Below, piece by piece: positions 34,471-43,945 of a stretch of 64,000 nucleotides of DNA. Within the stretch, counting starts at the first letter, position 1. Every line of letters begins with the position of its first letter. The stretch spans positions 1,146,149 through 1,210,148 of the forward strand of contig NZ_JAFMZO010000002.1 in NCBI RefSeq assembly GCF_024436395.1. Direction: 5' to 3'. The DNA comes from Paradesertivirga mongoliensis. GTDB taxonomy: Bacteria; Bacteroidota; Bacteroidia; Sphingobacteriales; Sphingobacteriaceae. A model generated the notes under the pieces. That model had not been told where the DNA came from. It saw only the letters and a program-made list of their open reading frames with translations, and did no database searches. Made by a program: the position numbers and the translations under genes.

Positions 34471-34857
34471 CTATGTTTCAATAAGCCTGGTTTTAAGCCC
34501 TTCAACCACTCCTTCCAGGGATATTCCTGCAATGTATACCTCCACCTTCATTATACCGATTCTATACACTTTAACAGATCTTAATTCGGCATTCAGCACA
34601 TTCATCAGGTTCTGAAACCTTTCAGCCGACTCCTCTTCCTCGTCTGACGAATCGGAATAAACCTTCATCATATTCCTGAACAGATACTCCAGACTGATAA
34701 TTTCAACGGGACCATTAAGCCTGTTGGAGTAGATGAAAATATTGTTCTCATTATGATCATCCTCTGCTAAGGAAAAATACTCAAAAGGATAATCTGTCTC
34801 ACTCATCATCATTACGCCAAGGCAGGCTTTTTCAAGTTTTGTTTTTGTACTTTCCAT
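34471..34857 (-). CDS. Nuclease A inhibitor (NuiA)-like protein
   Basis: The ATG at 34857 (MESTKTKLEK) is preferred to the longer frame from 34935, because family members begin near this point. The 128-residue protein shows family signatures SETDYPFEYF, LEYLFRNM, ERFQNLMNVL, KVYRIGIMKVEVYIAG and a terminal TRLIET. Cyanobacterial NuiA binds and blocks the sugar-non-specific nuclease NucA. No nuclease gene is adjacent, so the target here is unknown. The protein is predicted cytoplasmic. Confidence 0.85.
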   Translation of the reverse strand: MESTKTKLEKACLGVMMMSETDYPFEYFSLAEDDHNENNIFIYSNRLNGPVEIISLEYLFRNMMKVYSDSSDEEEESAERFQNLMNVLNAELRSVKVYRIGIMKVEVYIAGISLEGVVEGLKTRLIET

Positions 34858-35128
34858 ACGTCGGGTTATAAATTTAAAAAAACACCGTAAATCCCTGCGG
34901 GAGGGATATGGGCTTACCAAAGGAATTATAACCAAATCTCAAAAAGAAATATGGCGATACTGTTAATTGGATATTATCTGTCGATTAATAAACAATACAC
35001 TGACGGTTGAGAGGAATTTTCCTGCATTCTGAAATTGCCGGGATCACTAATCGCTTGTCCAGGCGCTTGCAAGCATAACTTAACACACTGTTAAAATAAA
35101 CCACATATTAAATGCCTCACTTTATCTT

Positions 35129-35377
35129 ATGGAAAATGAGTTTTGGTTAGATGTTGAGCTTCTCAGCTTAGGAGGATGCGTTTCTCTGATGATTATCCCA
35201 AGAAGGAAACATTTTGAACTCTTATTAGACGATCAGGAACTTGGAAGAGTATATAAAGATAAGGATGAGAATTGGCAGGATATGGATGCCACACTTCCGG
35301 CATACTCAATTGAAACTATCGGAATCGCGATTGATGAATTTCTGGGAACACTCAGGTCTTTTAAAATCGCAGGTTAA
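35129..35377 (+). CDS. Small hypothetical protein
   Basis: This 82-residue acidic protein (MENEFWLDVELLSLGG, then FELLLDDQELGRVYKDKDEN) is soluble with alternating beta and alpha segments. It starts with ATG about 27 nt after a short AT-rich leader and ends 10 nt before the convergent desaturase gene. No family is recognised. Confidence 0.6.
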   Translation: MENEFWLDVELLSLGGCVSLMIIPRRKHFELLLDDQELGRVYKDKDENWQDMDATLPAYSIETIGIAIDEFLGTLRSFKIAG

Positions 35378-35386
35378 GCGATAAGT

Positions 35387-36859
35387 TTAATCGGCTGAAG
35401 ACACCATATCACCCACAATCTTAGCCGACAACAAAGCCAGTGGAATTCCGCCGCCCGGGTGGACACTACCACCTGCAAAGTACAGACCTTTTATCCCCCG
35501 TAAAAAGTTCGGATGTCGAAGAAACGCAGCAAAGCGACTATTCGAGCTGGTGCCATATAATGCCCCCTGGTACGAGGATGTTCTGGATTCTATGGTTCTT
35601 GGATCGAGTATCGACTCGGTCTGTATAAGAGGCCCAAGCTCTGTATTCAGGGCGAGGCTTAGCTTTCGCAGGATGTTCTGCTTTGCTGTAGCAATTAATT
35701 CATCCCAGTTTTGTCCCTGATTAGATGGAACGTTAATCATCACGAACCAGTTCTCACAACCGGGGGGTGCATCATCCTGTTTATATTTTGAGCTGATGTT
35801 GAGGTATACCGTCGGGTCTGAGTAAATCGTTTTATGACCCCATATTGTCTCAAATTCGGCTTTATAATTTGCCGAGAAGAAAATATTGTGAAGATCGAGT
35901 TTCGGAAACTCTGAATTTATACCCCAATAGAAAATCAAAGCGGAGCTGCTTCTCTCCTGATTAAGTGTTCGAGTTGGTGCTTTAATCTTAGGCAGAAGCT
36001 TTTTATAAGTAAACCAGACATCCATGTTCGAAACAACTATAGATGCGGAATGAAAATCGTTATGGACACGCACACCTTCTACAGCTCTGCTTTTGACCAC
36101 TATCTCATTTACGGGCGAGTTATATAAGAATTTAACGCCACAATCTTCGGCTAACTTAATCAGACTGCTTGTGATGCTGTTCATCCCATCTAATGGGAAG
36201 TAGGCCCCGTAATGATATTCAAGATGCGGAATGACATTTAGTGTAGCGGGAGCTTTGTAAGGATTAGAACCGTTATACGTTGCGTAGCGATTGAAGAGCT
36301 GGATGGTTTTCTCATCTTTGAATAGTGATTCGTTTGCCTGATTCATACTTCGCATAGAATCAATTTCTGCAATTCTGAGTACCGATTTCAATGTGTGTAC
36401 GCTGAGATAGGTCTTTAGCCGGTGCAAAGATTTTTCCAGAAAAACGTGATTGGTAACACAGTAGATCCGTCGGCTTTTGGCCAGAAATTTCGAAACCGAC
36501 TCTGCCGAGTCGGTTGTCTTTGCGGCTATTTCAGCAGCGAACTTCTCTGGTTGCGACCATGCTTTAATTCGAGTACCATCAGGGTAGAAATAATTGCATA
36601 ATACGTCCAGTCGCTTATATTCAAACCCATAGCTTCCGGGATTCTTTCCGGTCAGCTGAAACAATTCATCCACATATTGTGGCATAGTAAACAAGCTTGG
36701 ACCGGCATCAAAACGATAACCATCTTCTAAAATCTCGGAGAGCTTCCCACCCGGGTAAGCATTTACCTCGTAAACAGTAACCCGATATCCTTTTACCGCC
36801 AGACGTATTGCGCTTGCTATTCCGGCGATTCCGGCACCAATAACGATGGCATCTTTCAT
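35387..36859 (-). CDS. Phytoene/carotenoid desaturase-like FAD-dependent oxidoreductase
   Basis: The 490-residue protein has an N-terminal FAD-binding Rossmann motif (VIGAGIAGIASAIRL) and the ARNAPGGK-type segment NAYPGGKLSEI. RFDAGPSLFTMP and the C-terminal GLYFAGGSVHPGGGIPLALL are typical of the CrtI/CrtD/CrtN group. These enzymes introduce double bonds into carotenoids or oxidise related isoprenoids. No phytoene synthase or cyclase gene is nearby, so the exact reaction cannot be set. It probably forms an operon with tsaD and the small membrane protein upstream. Confidence 0.9.
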   Translation of the reverse strand: MKDAIVIGAGIAGIASAIRLAVKGYRVTVYEVNAYPGGKLSEILEDGYRFDAGPSLFTMPQYVDELFQLTGKNPGSYGFEYKRLDVLCNYFYPDGTRIKAWSQPEKFAAEIAAKTTDSAESVSKFLAKSRRIYCVTNHVFLEKSLHRLKTYLSVHTLKSVLRIAEIDSMRSMNQANESLFKDEKTIQLFNRYATYNGSNPYKAPATLNVIPHLEYHYGAYFPLDGMNSITSSLIKLAEDCGVKFLYNSPVNEIVVKSRAVEGVRVHNDFHSASIVVSNMDVWFTYKKLLPKIKAPTRTLNQERSSSALIFYWGINSEFPKLDLHNIFFSANYKAEFETIWGHKTIYSDPTVYLNISSKYKQDDAPPGCENWFVMINVPSNQGQNWDELIATAKQNILRKLSLALNTELGPLIQTESILDPRTIESRTSSYQGALYGTSSNSRFAAFLRHPNFLRGIKGLYFAGGSVHPGGGIPLALLSAKIVGDMVSSAD

Positions 36860-36882
36860 TGAAATTTCAACAACAAAGACGG

Positions 36883-37053
36883 CTATTTTGACCGGTTAAC
36901 ATAATAAGAGATGAGAATAGCTACGATAAACGTGATTCCCACCACCAATGCGCCCAGCTTACCGTTCTTTTTATCTTTTAAAACAATAGAGTAAATAACA
37001 ATGATAAGTGGAACTACAATTAGAAGTCCGAATATTAATGATGTGGTTTTCAT
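36883..37053 (-). CDS. Small two-helix membrane protein
   Basis: A 56-residue frame (ATG 37053) encodes a first hydrophobic helix (SLIFGLLIVVPLIIVIYSIV), a basic loop KDKKNGK, and a second helix (ALVVGITFIVAILISYYV) ending NRSK. It starts 10 nt after the tsaD stop and ends 23 nt before the desaturase start on the same strand, so the spacing supports a real gene. Function is unknown. Confidence 0.75.
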   Translation of the reverse strand: MKTTSLIFGLLIVVPLIIVIYSIVLKDKKNGKLGALVVGITFIVAILISYYVNRSK

Positions 37054-37063
37054 TTTTAATTAA

Positions 37064-38065
37064 TTAAAAGCTCATTCTGGCCAAAGGTGCAATATCCTGT
37101 CCTGCAAAGTCCTTCGCGAGATATTTGTAGTAACCTGCTATCGCTATCATAGCGGCGTTATCCGTACAGTATTCGAAATCAGGAATAAACACGTTCCAGC
37201 CGTACTGCTCTGCAGCTTGGTGCAACGTATTGCGCAGGCCCGAATTAGCAGAAACACCGCCGGCAATGGCGATATCTTTAATATTATATTGCTTAGAAGC
37301 CCGTTTAACTTTAGCCAGCAAGATAGTAACTATACGATGCTGAACAGAAGCGCAAATATCAGCCAGATTACTCTCCACAAAGTTTTCGTCGAGTTTCTTA
37401 TTATCTCTGATAAAATATAATATAGCCGTTTTTAATCCGCTGAAACTAAAATCAAGGCCTGGGATCTGCGGTTCGGGAAACGAATAGGCAAGAGGATTAC
37501 CTTCCCTGGCATATTTATCGATCAATGGTCCGCCCGGATAGGGAAGATTCAGAATTTTAGCAGTTTTATCAAAAGCCTCGCCTGCAGCATCGTCTGTTGT
37601 TTGCCCTACAATCTCCATGTCAAAGTAATCTTTCACCAGCACAATCTGCGTATGGCCGCCAGACACCGTGAGGCATAAAAAGGGAAAAGTTGGTTTAGGT
37701 TGCTTAATAAAATGCGCAAGGATATGCGCCTGCATATGATTTACCTCGACCAGGGGGATGCCATTGGCAAGCGCAAAGGCCTTCGAGAACGAAGTCCCAA
37801 CCAATAACGAACCCAGTAAACCCGGCCCCCGGGTAAAAGCTACTGCGCTAACGTCTTTTTTACTTATTTTTGCTGCTGCAAATGCTTCTTGTACAACAGG
37901 AATGATATTTTGCTGATGTGCCCTCGATGCTAGTTCGGGAACCACACCACCATATTTTTGATGAACTGTTTGATTTGCTATAATATTTGACAGTATTTCT
38001 CCGTCTTTACATATAGATGCAGAAGTTTCATCACAAGAGGATTCGATACCAAGGATTATTGCCAA
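37064..38065 (-). CDS. tsaD: tRNA N6-adenosine threonylcarbamoyltransferase TsaD
   Basis: The 333-residue protein starts ILGIESSCDETS. It has the HMQAH metal motif near 112, LTVSGGHTQI, GGPLIDKYA, DFSFSGLKTA and GGVSANSGLR, all hallmarks of TsaD/Gcp. It completes the t6A modification at position 37 of ANN-decoding tRNAs. The only in-frame start is a TTG at 38065; a TAA lies five codons upstream and no ATG intervenes. It is divergent from the TamB-like gene, which also lacks an in-frame ATG. Confidence 0.97.
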   Translation of the reverse strand: MAIILGIESSCDETSASICKDGEILSNIIANQTVHQKYGGVVPELASRAHQQNIIPVVQEAFAAAKISKKDVSAVAFTRGPGLLGSLLVGTSFSKAFALANGIPLVEVNHMQAHILAHFIKQPKPTFPFLCLTVSGGHTQIVLVKDYFDMEIVGQTTDDAAGEAFDKTAKILNLPYPGGPLIDKYAREGNPLAYSFPEPQIPGLDFSFSGLKTAILYFIRDNKKLDENFVESNLADICASVQHRIVTILLAKVKRASKQYNIKDIAIAGGVSANSGLRNTLHQAAEQYGWNVFIPDFEYCTDNAAMIAIAGYYKYLAKDFAGQDIAPLARMSF

Positions 38066-38160
38066 AACTGGATGTTAAATAATTTGTTTGTTTTTTAAAC
38101 CGTAAAAATATCAAAAAAGTACTCAAAATAACGCTCTGGACACTGACAGTAATTATTTTA

Positions 38161-41100
38161 TTGACGGCGGCTTTGATATTTTCCCTCCAGTTTAAACCGG
38201 TTCAAACTGTTATCGCGAAAAGAGCGGCCAAATACCTCTCTAAGGAGCTTAATACTACCGTTTCAATCGAAAGCTTATATATCAAACCCTTCAAATCTAT
38301 AGTACTCGAAGGATTGTATGTTCAGGATCTCGACAAAGATACGCTGTTGCATTCGCCAAAGTTTACAGTAGACCTTAATTACTTTTCGTTGAAAGAACGC
38401 GTCGTTTCTGTGAATACCGTTCAAATGGATGATGGAAAATTCTTCCTAAAAACATATAAGACTGGCGAAACAAACCTTCAGTTTATCATAAATTATTTTG
38501 ATACCGGCACACCAAGGCCGAGTACAACACCAAAACGGAGATATGATGTAAGCATCGATAAAGTTGTTCTGAATAACATTGACTTTAAATACAAGAACTA
38601 TAACAGAAACAGTGTTTTGAAGCGGATAAACTTCGACGATCTTCACTTAAGGAATGTTAATACAACGGTGTTAAACGTCAACTCAAAAACGCATTTGTTT
38701 CAGGCTGACGTCCAAAACCTCAACTTTCGGGAAAAAAGCGGCTTTTATCTGAAAAACTTAAGCGCGAAGGCTGCCATCGATACTAATCAGATGGAGTTTA
38801 AGGGTCTGGTTTTGCAAACCCCAAGTAGTCAGGTGGCCGACTACCTTCTTCTCAAATACAAAAACTTCAAAGATCTGAACAAGTTTGTAAGCAAAGTCTA
38901 CTTAAATGCCCGGTTAAAAAACACTCATATCCACTCCAGAGACCTTGCCTTTTTTGCAGATAACCTTCCCCAAAATCTGGAAGTAAAATTAAAAGGTAAT
39001 GTGAGCGGTTATGTTACCGATATCAAAGCACGCAATTTCACAGCTTCTGCCGGACAGGCTACTTATGTTAAAGGAAACTTTGACATAAAAGGTCTGGGCA
39101 CAAACAAAGGCATTTCTCTCTTCTCAAAAGTCGACCGCCTGTACAGCAATGCAAAAGACGCTGATCGATTAGCCAAACTTTTTACCGGTAAAAGCAACCT
39201 GATACCTGCTGTAGTGGCAAAATTTGGAAACGTATCCTTCGGCGGGGAAATTATAACATTGATAAAGCAATACAGAGCTGATGGAAAACTAAAAACATCG
39301 CTGGAAAAGGTTGACGTTAACGGGCAATTCAAAACTGCTTTAGGACGGGTTAATACCGATGCTACACTCGTAATGAACGGAGGACCAAGATATTCGGGAA
39401 GAATTAAGGCCTACGATTTTAATCTTGGAAAGCTTTTGGACCGAAAAGATTTGGGTTATACTACCCTGTCTGCAAATGTGGTAGGCAAAGGATTTTCTTT
39501 GGGAAATATAGAGGAGAATATTATTGCGAATGTTACTTACATCGATTATAATGGTTACCGGTATACTAACGTTGACGTAAAAGGCCGCTATAACAAAAAT
39601 CTGTTCAACGGTAACATTGATATAAACGACAGAAATTTAAAGTTAAATTTTCTGGGCGGCATCAACTTTGCATCCAAACTCCCCACTTTTAACTTCGATG
39701 CCAGGCTAAGAAATACCAACCTTCATAAACTGGGTTTCACTAAAGATACAGTTCAGATAGATGCCGATTTTCATACAGACTTTACCGGCAATAATCTTAA
39801 TAATATCCAGGGAAACCTTCAATTAAAAAAAATTCGGGTTACTACACCTCAGCATTCGATGGTGGTAGACTCGGTATATGTTTTGGCAAAAGGGGTTGGC
39901 AATTCGCGCTCTCTCACCATAAATTCAGACATTCTGGATGCTGGAATAAAGGGCCAGTACGATCTGAATAAACTGCCCAATTATTTCACCTCTGTAATAA
40001 AGCAATATATTCCCTCTCTAAAATCGAAAGGCGGGCCCAGGGGAGTACAAAACTTCGATTTTACACTGAGTCTTAAATACTTCGAGCCTATCAGTGTAAT
40101 GTTTATCCCGGCACTTAAAATACCAGAAGGCGCTGATTTTCAAGGCCGTTTCGTTTCCGCAGAGAATATTGCTACCCTTACGGGGACAAGTTCTCTGATT
40201 GAGTATAATAATATAAAAGTCAACAACCTGATCATTGATGAGTCGACGACTGCAAGTGCCCTGAACGTTTTTGTCACTTCCGACAGAGTTGACATAAACG
40301 ATAATTTATATATTAAAAATGTCAACGTCTTAAATGTATTCCGCAACGACAGCTTGTCGCTAAACGTTAAACTGTCGGATAAAGATGCCGTAAATCAGCT
40401 CGATTTAAACGGACTGGTTGAATTTGATACCGAAACTTTTGCAAGACTGAGCCTTCTTCCATCCGATGTGATCATCAATAAAGAGGTCTGGAGAATTTTG
40501 GAGCAGGTTCAAATTGACTATAACAAAGGCAAACTTGCGATTAAGAATTTCGCCTTAGTTCGCGACAACCAATATTTGACGCTGGACGGTATCATTTCAA
40601 ACGACCCGGCCGATAAGCTAAATGCCGGCTTTAAACAATTCAGGCTCGAAACTTTTAATCCTCTGATGCCGGTCAAAAAAAGCAGTCAGGAGAAGAGAGT
40701 TACATTGGGAGGTGAGTTGAACGGCAGCATCATTTTATCATCTGTAACTAAAACACCAAAATTAGAATCCGACCTGGTGATCGACTCACTGGTAATGAAC
40801 GACACTTATATCGGGGAGATGACAATGGTGGCGAACCTCGACAACCGTACCAGGCTGGTTGATATGGTAGTTAACATCCAGAAGGATGGTAAAGAAACCA
40901 TGAACATTGCGGGTAATTATGATGCCAATACGGATAAAAACACCCTGAATCTTGATGTGGTAATGGACGACAGTGAACTGGTTGTCTTTCAGCCATTTAT
41001 CAAACACCTGGTTTCTAACTTGTCTGGCAAAATTTCATCGAATTTAAAGATCACCGGCAACGTTTTCGACCCGCAGATAAATGGAACAGCCAGATTAAAA

Positions 41101-42636
41101 GACGCGGATCTGGTGATCAACTACCTTAAAACCAGATACAGAATAAATGATGATTTGAGAATCAGCAACAGCATTATTGATCTCGGCAGGCTGGAACTTA
41201 TGGATATTCGAAATAACACCGCGCAGGCAGTAGGTACCATAAACCTGAAGAATCCGCTTATTCCGGTTGTCGACATTGAAATAGAGGCCGAAAGACCATT
41301 TATGGTACTGAATACAACCTCGAAGGATAATGCGCTGTACTACGGAACGGCCTATGGTACCGGCACGTTTACGTTTAAAGGCCCTACCAACAATATGGAA
41401 ATTGTTATCGACGCTAAAACCGAAGAAGGTACAGTTTTCAATATTCCGCTAAATGCAGCGGAAAGAGTGTCAAGCAATGACATGATTACGTTTGTGGCGA
41501 AAGATTCTACTTTAGCACCAGCGAAAGCTCCTACTTTTAGCGGGTTAACCATGACTCTGGTCCTGGAGGTAGATGAAGCTTCGGTTGTGAATATCATTAC
41601 CGACTTAGGTAAGCTAAGCGGCCGTGGTAATTCGCAGGAGTTAAGGCTTGAGATTTCGAGTTTAGGAGATTTCCGGATGTTTGGAACCTACCTGATTAAG
41701 AGCGGAAAATTTCAATACACAGCCCAGGAATACATCAGCAAAATTTTCCAGATAAGCCAGGGAGGCTCCATCCGCTGGACCGGGGATCCGGTGGAGGCGG
41801 ACATTACCCTCAATGCAGTTTACTCAAACCGAGCTAATGTTGGAAAGTTATACGAAGCAGCCGGATACAGCGGAACAGAACATAATCAAAGCATTGTGTC
41901 AGAAGCTGTGATGACTTTGAGCGGAAACCTGTTGCGCCCTGATATAAAATTTGACATTAACTTTCCTCAGGATCCATATGTCAAAGACGAATTAAACAGT
42001 TATTTAAGCGAGGCCAGCAACAGAACTCAGCAGGCATTAAGCTTTATTGCCCGCGGTTCATTCGCTTCTAACACAGGAATGAAGCTGGATGCTGTTAACG
42101 AGACATTCGTAAACGTTTTCACGGAGGTAACGTTTAACCGGATAAATGACATATTGGCTCAAGCGCTTAACCTGCCCTCGGTTGATTTGAATGTGCGTTC
42201 ACTGAACGATGCCCGAGCAACCGTCAGCCTTTTTAATGACCGTGTATTGTTAACAGGCGGAATTACGGATACCCGCGATAATGTGGGCGGCTTCGATGTG
42301 ATAGGAAACTCTTTTTCGCGGGACGCCGAGGCTCAATTCTTCATAAAAAAAGATGCAAATAGCAGTCTTATTGCCAGGGCATCTAACCGACTGAACAACA
42401 GAATGATGTTGAACAGAAACCAGGAGTATGTAAGCTCTCTGGGATTAGTATATACAAAAGATTTCGACACCCTGGGGGAATTCTTAAGAGCCCTGATCGG
42501 CAAAGGCACTAAAGAAGAGAAAGAAGAAGAGGATAAACCTCAGGGACCTCCACCTCCGGTCAATACAAATCCTGCTATCGTAATTGTTCCGGCCCCGTCA
42601 GAGCAAAATGCTCAAAAAAAGGCAGCGAATAAGTAA
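38161..42636 (+). CDS. TamB/DUF490-like translocation and assembly module protein; N-terminus unclear
   Basis: The 1491 residues from the TTG at 38161 form the long repetitive beta-taco typical of AsmA/TamB proteins. There is an inner-membrane anchor, a body of short beta repeats, and a conserved DUF490 C-terminus (about 1080-1400, including GGSIRWTGDPVEADITLNAV and LSFIARGSF). It would bridge inner and outer membranes for lipid or barrel transport. The TTG start cuts the membrane anchor in half. The frame stays open back to 38083 and reads RKNIKKVLKITLWTL upstream. An ATG at 38072 would join this frame if the T6 tract at 38091-38096 had one more T. Confidence 0.88.
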   Translation: MTAALIFSLQFKPVQTVIAKRAAKYLSKELNTTVSIESLYIKPFKSIVLEGLYVQDLDKDTLLHSPKFTVDLNYFSLKERVVSVNTVQMDDGKFFLKTYKTGETNLQFIINYFDTGTPRPSTTPKRRYDVSIDKVVLNNIDFKYKNYNRNSVLKRINFDDLHLRNVNTTVLNVNSKTHLFQADVQNLNFREKSGFYLKNLSAKAAIDTNQMEFKGLVLQTPSSQVADYLLLKYKNFKDLNKFVSKVYLNARLKNTHIHSRDLAFFADNLPQNLEVKLKGNVSGYVTDIKARNFTASAGQATYVKGNFDIKGLGTNKGISLFSKVDRLYSNAKDADRLAKLFTGKSNLIPAVVAKFGNVSFGGEIITLIKQYRADGKLKTSLEKVDVNGQFKTALGRVNTDATLVMNGGPRYSGRIKAYDFNLGKLLDRKDLGYTTLSANVVGKGFSLGNIEENIIANVTYIDYNGYRYTNVDVKGRYNKNLFNGNIDINDRNLKLNFLGGINFASKLPTFNFDARLRNTNLHKLGFTKDTVQIDADFHTDFTGNNLNNIQGNLQLKKIRVTTPQHSMVVDSVYVLAKGVGNSRSLTINSDILDAGIKGQYDLNKLPNYFTSVIKQYIPSLKSKGGPRGVQNFDFTLSLKYFEPISVMFIPALKIPEGADFQGRFVSAENIATLTGTSSLIEYNNIKVNNLIIDESTTASALNVFVTSDRVDINDNLYIKNVNVLNVFRNDSLSLNVKLSDKDAVNQLDLNGLVEFDTETFARLSLLPSDVIINKEVWRILEQVQIDYNKGKLAIKNFALVRDNQYLTLDGIISNDPADKLNAGFKQFRLETFNPLMPVKKSSQEKRVTLGGELNGSIILSSVTKTPKLESDLVIDSLVMNDTYIGEMTMVANLDNRTRLVDMVVNIQKDGKETMNIAGNYDANTDKNTLNLDVVMDDSELVVFQPFIKHLVSNLSGKISSNLKITGNVFDPQINGTARLKDADLVINYLKTRYRINDDLRISNSIIDLGRLELMDIRNNTAQAVGTINLKNPLIPVVDIEIEAERPFMVLNTTSKDNALYYGTAYGTGTFTFKGPTNNMEIVIDAKTEEGTVFNIPLNAAERVSSNDMITFVAKDSTLAPAKAPTFSGLTMTLVLEVDEASVVNIITDLGKLSGRGNSQELRLEISSLGDFRMFGTYLIKSGKFQYTAQEYISKIFQISQGGSIRWTGDPVEADITLNAVYSNRANVGKLYEAAGYSGTEHNQSIVSEAVMTLSGNLLRPDIKFDINFPQDPYVKDELNSYLSEASNRTQQALSFIARGSFASNTGMKLDAVNETFVNVFTEVTFNRINDILAQALNLPSVDLNVRSLNDARATVSLFNDRVLLTGGITDTRDNVGGFDVIGNSFSRDAEAQFFIKKDANSSLIARASNRLNNRMMLNRNQEYVSSLGLVYTKDFDTLGEFLRALIGKGTKEEKEEEDKPQGPPPPVNTNPAIVIVPAPSEQNAQKKAANK

Positions 42637-42644
42637 AAAACAGC

Positions 42645-43877
42645 CTAGAGCTGTTCTTCTTCTCCCCTGCCTTTCATAATAGTATGCCCCATCCTGTCGC
42701 GTTTAGCTTTAAGGTATAGTTCATTATGCACATTCGATTTAATCTCGATGGGCACATTCTCTATTATCTCGATACCATATCCGGTTAAACCAGCGCGCTT
42801 AGTGGGATTATTAGACATCAGGCGCATCTTCTTCACACCAAGACTGCGTAGAATCTGGGCTCCTAATCCATAATCGCGCTGATCCATTTTAAAGCCAAGT
42901 TTAAGATTTGCGTCTACCGTATCGAAACCATTTTCCTGGAGGTTGTATGCATGAAGCTTATTAATTAACCCAATGCCTCTGCCCTCCTGGTTCATGTAGA
43001 TAATTACACCTTTTCCCTCCTTGTCGATCATTTCCATGGCCTTATGTAACTGAGGGCCACAATCGCACCTGCAGGATCCAAAAATATCCCCTGTAATGCA
43101 GGAACTGTGTACACGGACAAGGACCGGTTCGTTCTCCTCCCAGGTACCTTTTACCAAAGCTATATGATGGTCACCGGAATCGATCTGTGTATAGGCTGCC
43201 ATTTCAAAGTCCCCCCATTCTGTAGGCAATTTTACCGACACTTCTTTTTTGATCAGCGTTTCCTTACATAGGCGATAGGCGATCAGATCCTTGATCGAAA
43301 CAATCTTCATATCGAACTGCTTCGCCATCACCATTAATTCGGGCAGACGGGCCATCTCGCCCTCTTCGTTCATAATTTCAACAATAAGGCCTGCAGGTTC
43401 AAATCCGGCCATAGCAGCTAGGTCAATCGCCGCTTCTGTGTGTCCGGCGCGCCGTAACACTCCGCCGTCTTTTGCCCTCAAAGGGAAAATGTGTCCGGGC
43501 CTTCCTAATTCGTCGGGTGTGGTTTGGTCATTAATTAATGCCTGAATCGTTTTGGAACGATCGGATGCAGAGATCCCTGTGGTGCAGCCATACCCAATTA
43601 AGTCTACAGAAACAGTAAAATTAGTTTCATGCGAGGTTGTGTTTTTCCCAACCATGGGCTCGAGATTCAATTCATCGCAGCGCTTATTGGTAAGCGGAAC
43701 ACAGATCAAACCACGTCCGTATTTAGCCATAAAGTTCACCACTTCCGGACTGGCATTACGGGCAGCTGTTAAGAAGTCGCCTTCATTTTCTCTGTCTTCA
43801 TCATCAACAACAATAATAATCTTTCCGGCTTTTATATCTTCAATAGCCTCTTCAATTGTATTGAGCTTAATATCCAT
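42645..43877 (-). CDS. ribBA: Bifunctional 3,4-dihydroxy-2-butanone-4-phosphate synthase/GTP cyclohydrolase II
   Basis: The 410-residue protein has the RibB domain first (about 1-205; [22 protein letters not shown], and [12 protein letters not shown]). The RibA domain follows (about 210-405) with the zinc site [21 protein letters not shown] and NNPTKRAGL. It catalyses the two entry steps of riboflavin synthesis from ribulose-5-phosphate and GTP. It lies 68 nt downstream of the LptF/G permease gene, an arrangement common in Bacteroidota. No FMN riboswitch was recognised upstream. Confidence 0.97.
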   Translation of the reverse strand: MDIKLNTIEEAIEDIKAGKIIIVVDDEDRENEGDFLTAARNASPEVVNFMAKYGRGLICVPLTNKRCDELNLEPMVGKNTTSHETNFTVSVDLIGYGCTTGISASDRSKTIQALINDQTTPDELGRPGHIFPLRAKDGGVLRRAGHTEAAIDLAAMAGFEPAGLIVEIMNEEGEMARLPELMVMAKQFDMKIVSIKDLIAYRLCKETLIKKEVSVKLPTEWGDFEMAAYTQIDSGDHHIALVKGTWEENEPVLVRVHSSCITGDIFGSCRCDCGPQLHKAMEMIDKEGKGVIIYMNQEGRGIGLINKLHAYNLQENGFDTVDANLKLGFKMDQRDYGLGAQILRSLGVKKMRLMSNNPTKRAGLTGYGIEIIENVPIEIKSNVHNELYLKAKRDRMGHTIMKGRGEEEQL

Positions 43878-43945
43878 TGTACTTCAAAATTACGGTTCTG
43901 AAACTAATTCTAAACGGCGGGAATATAATCTGGGAGTAAAAGATA

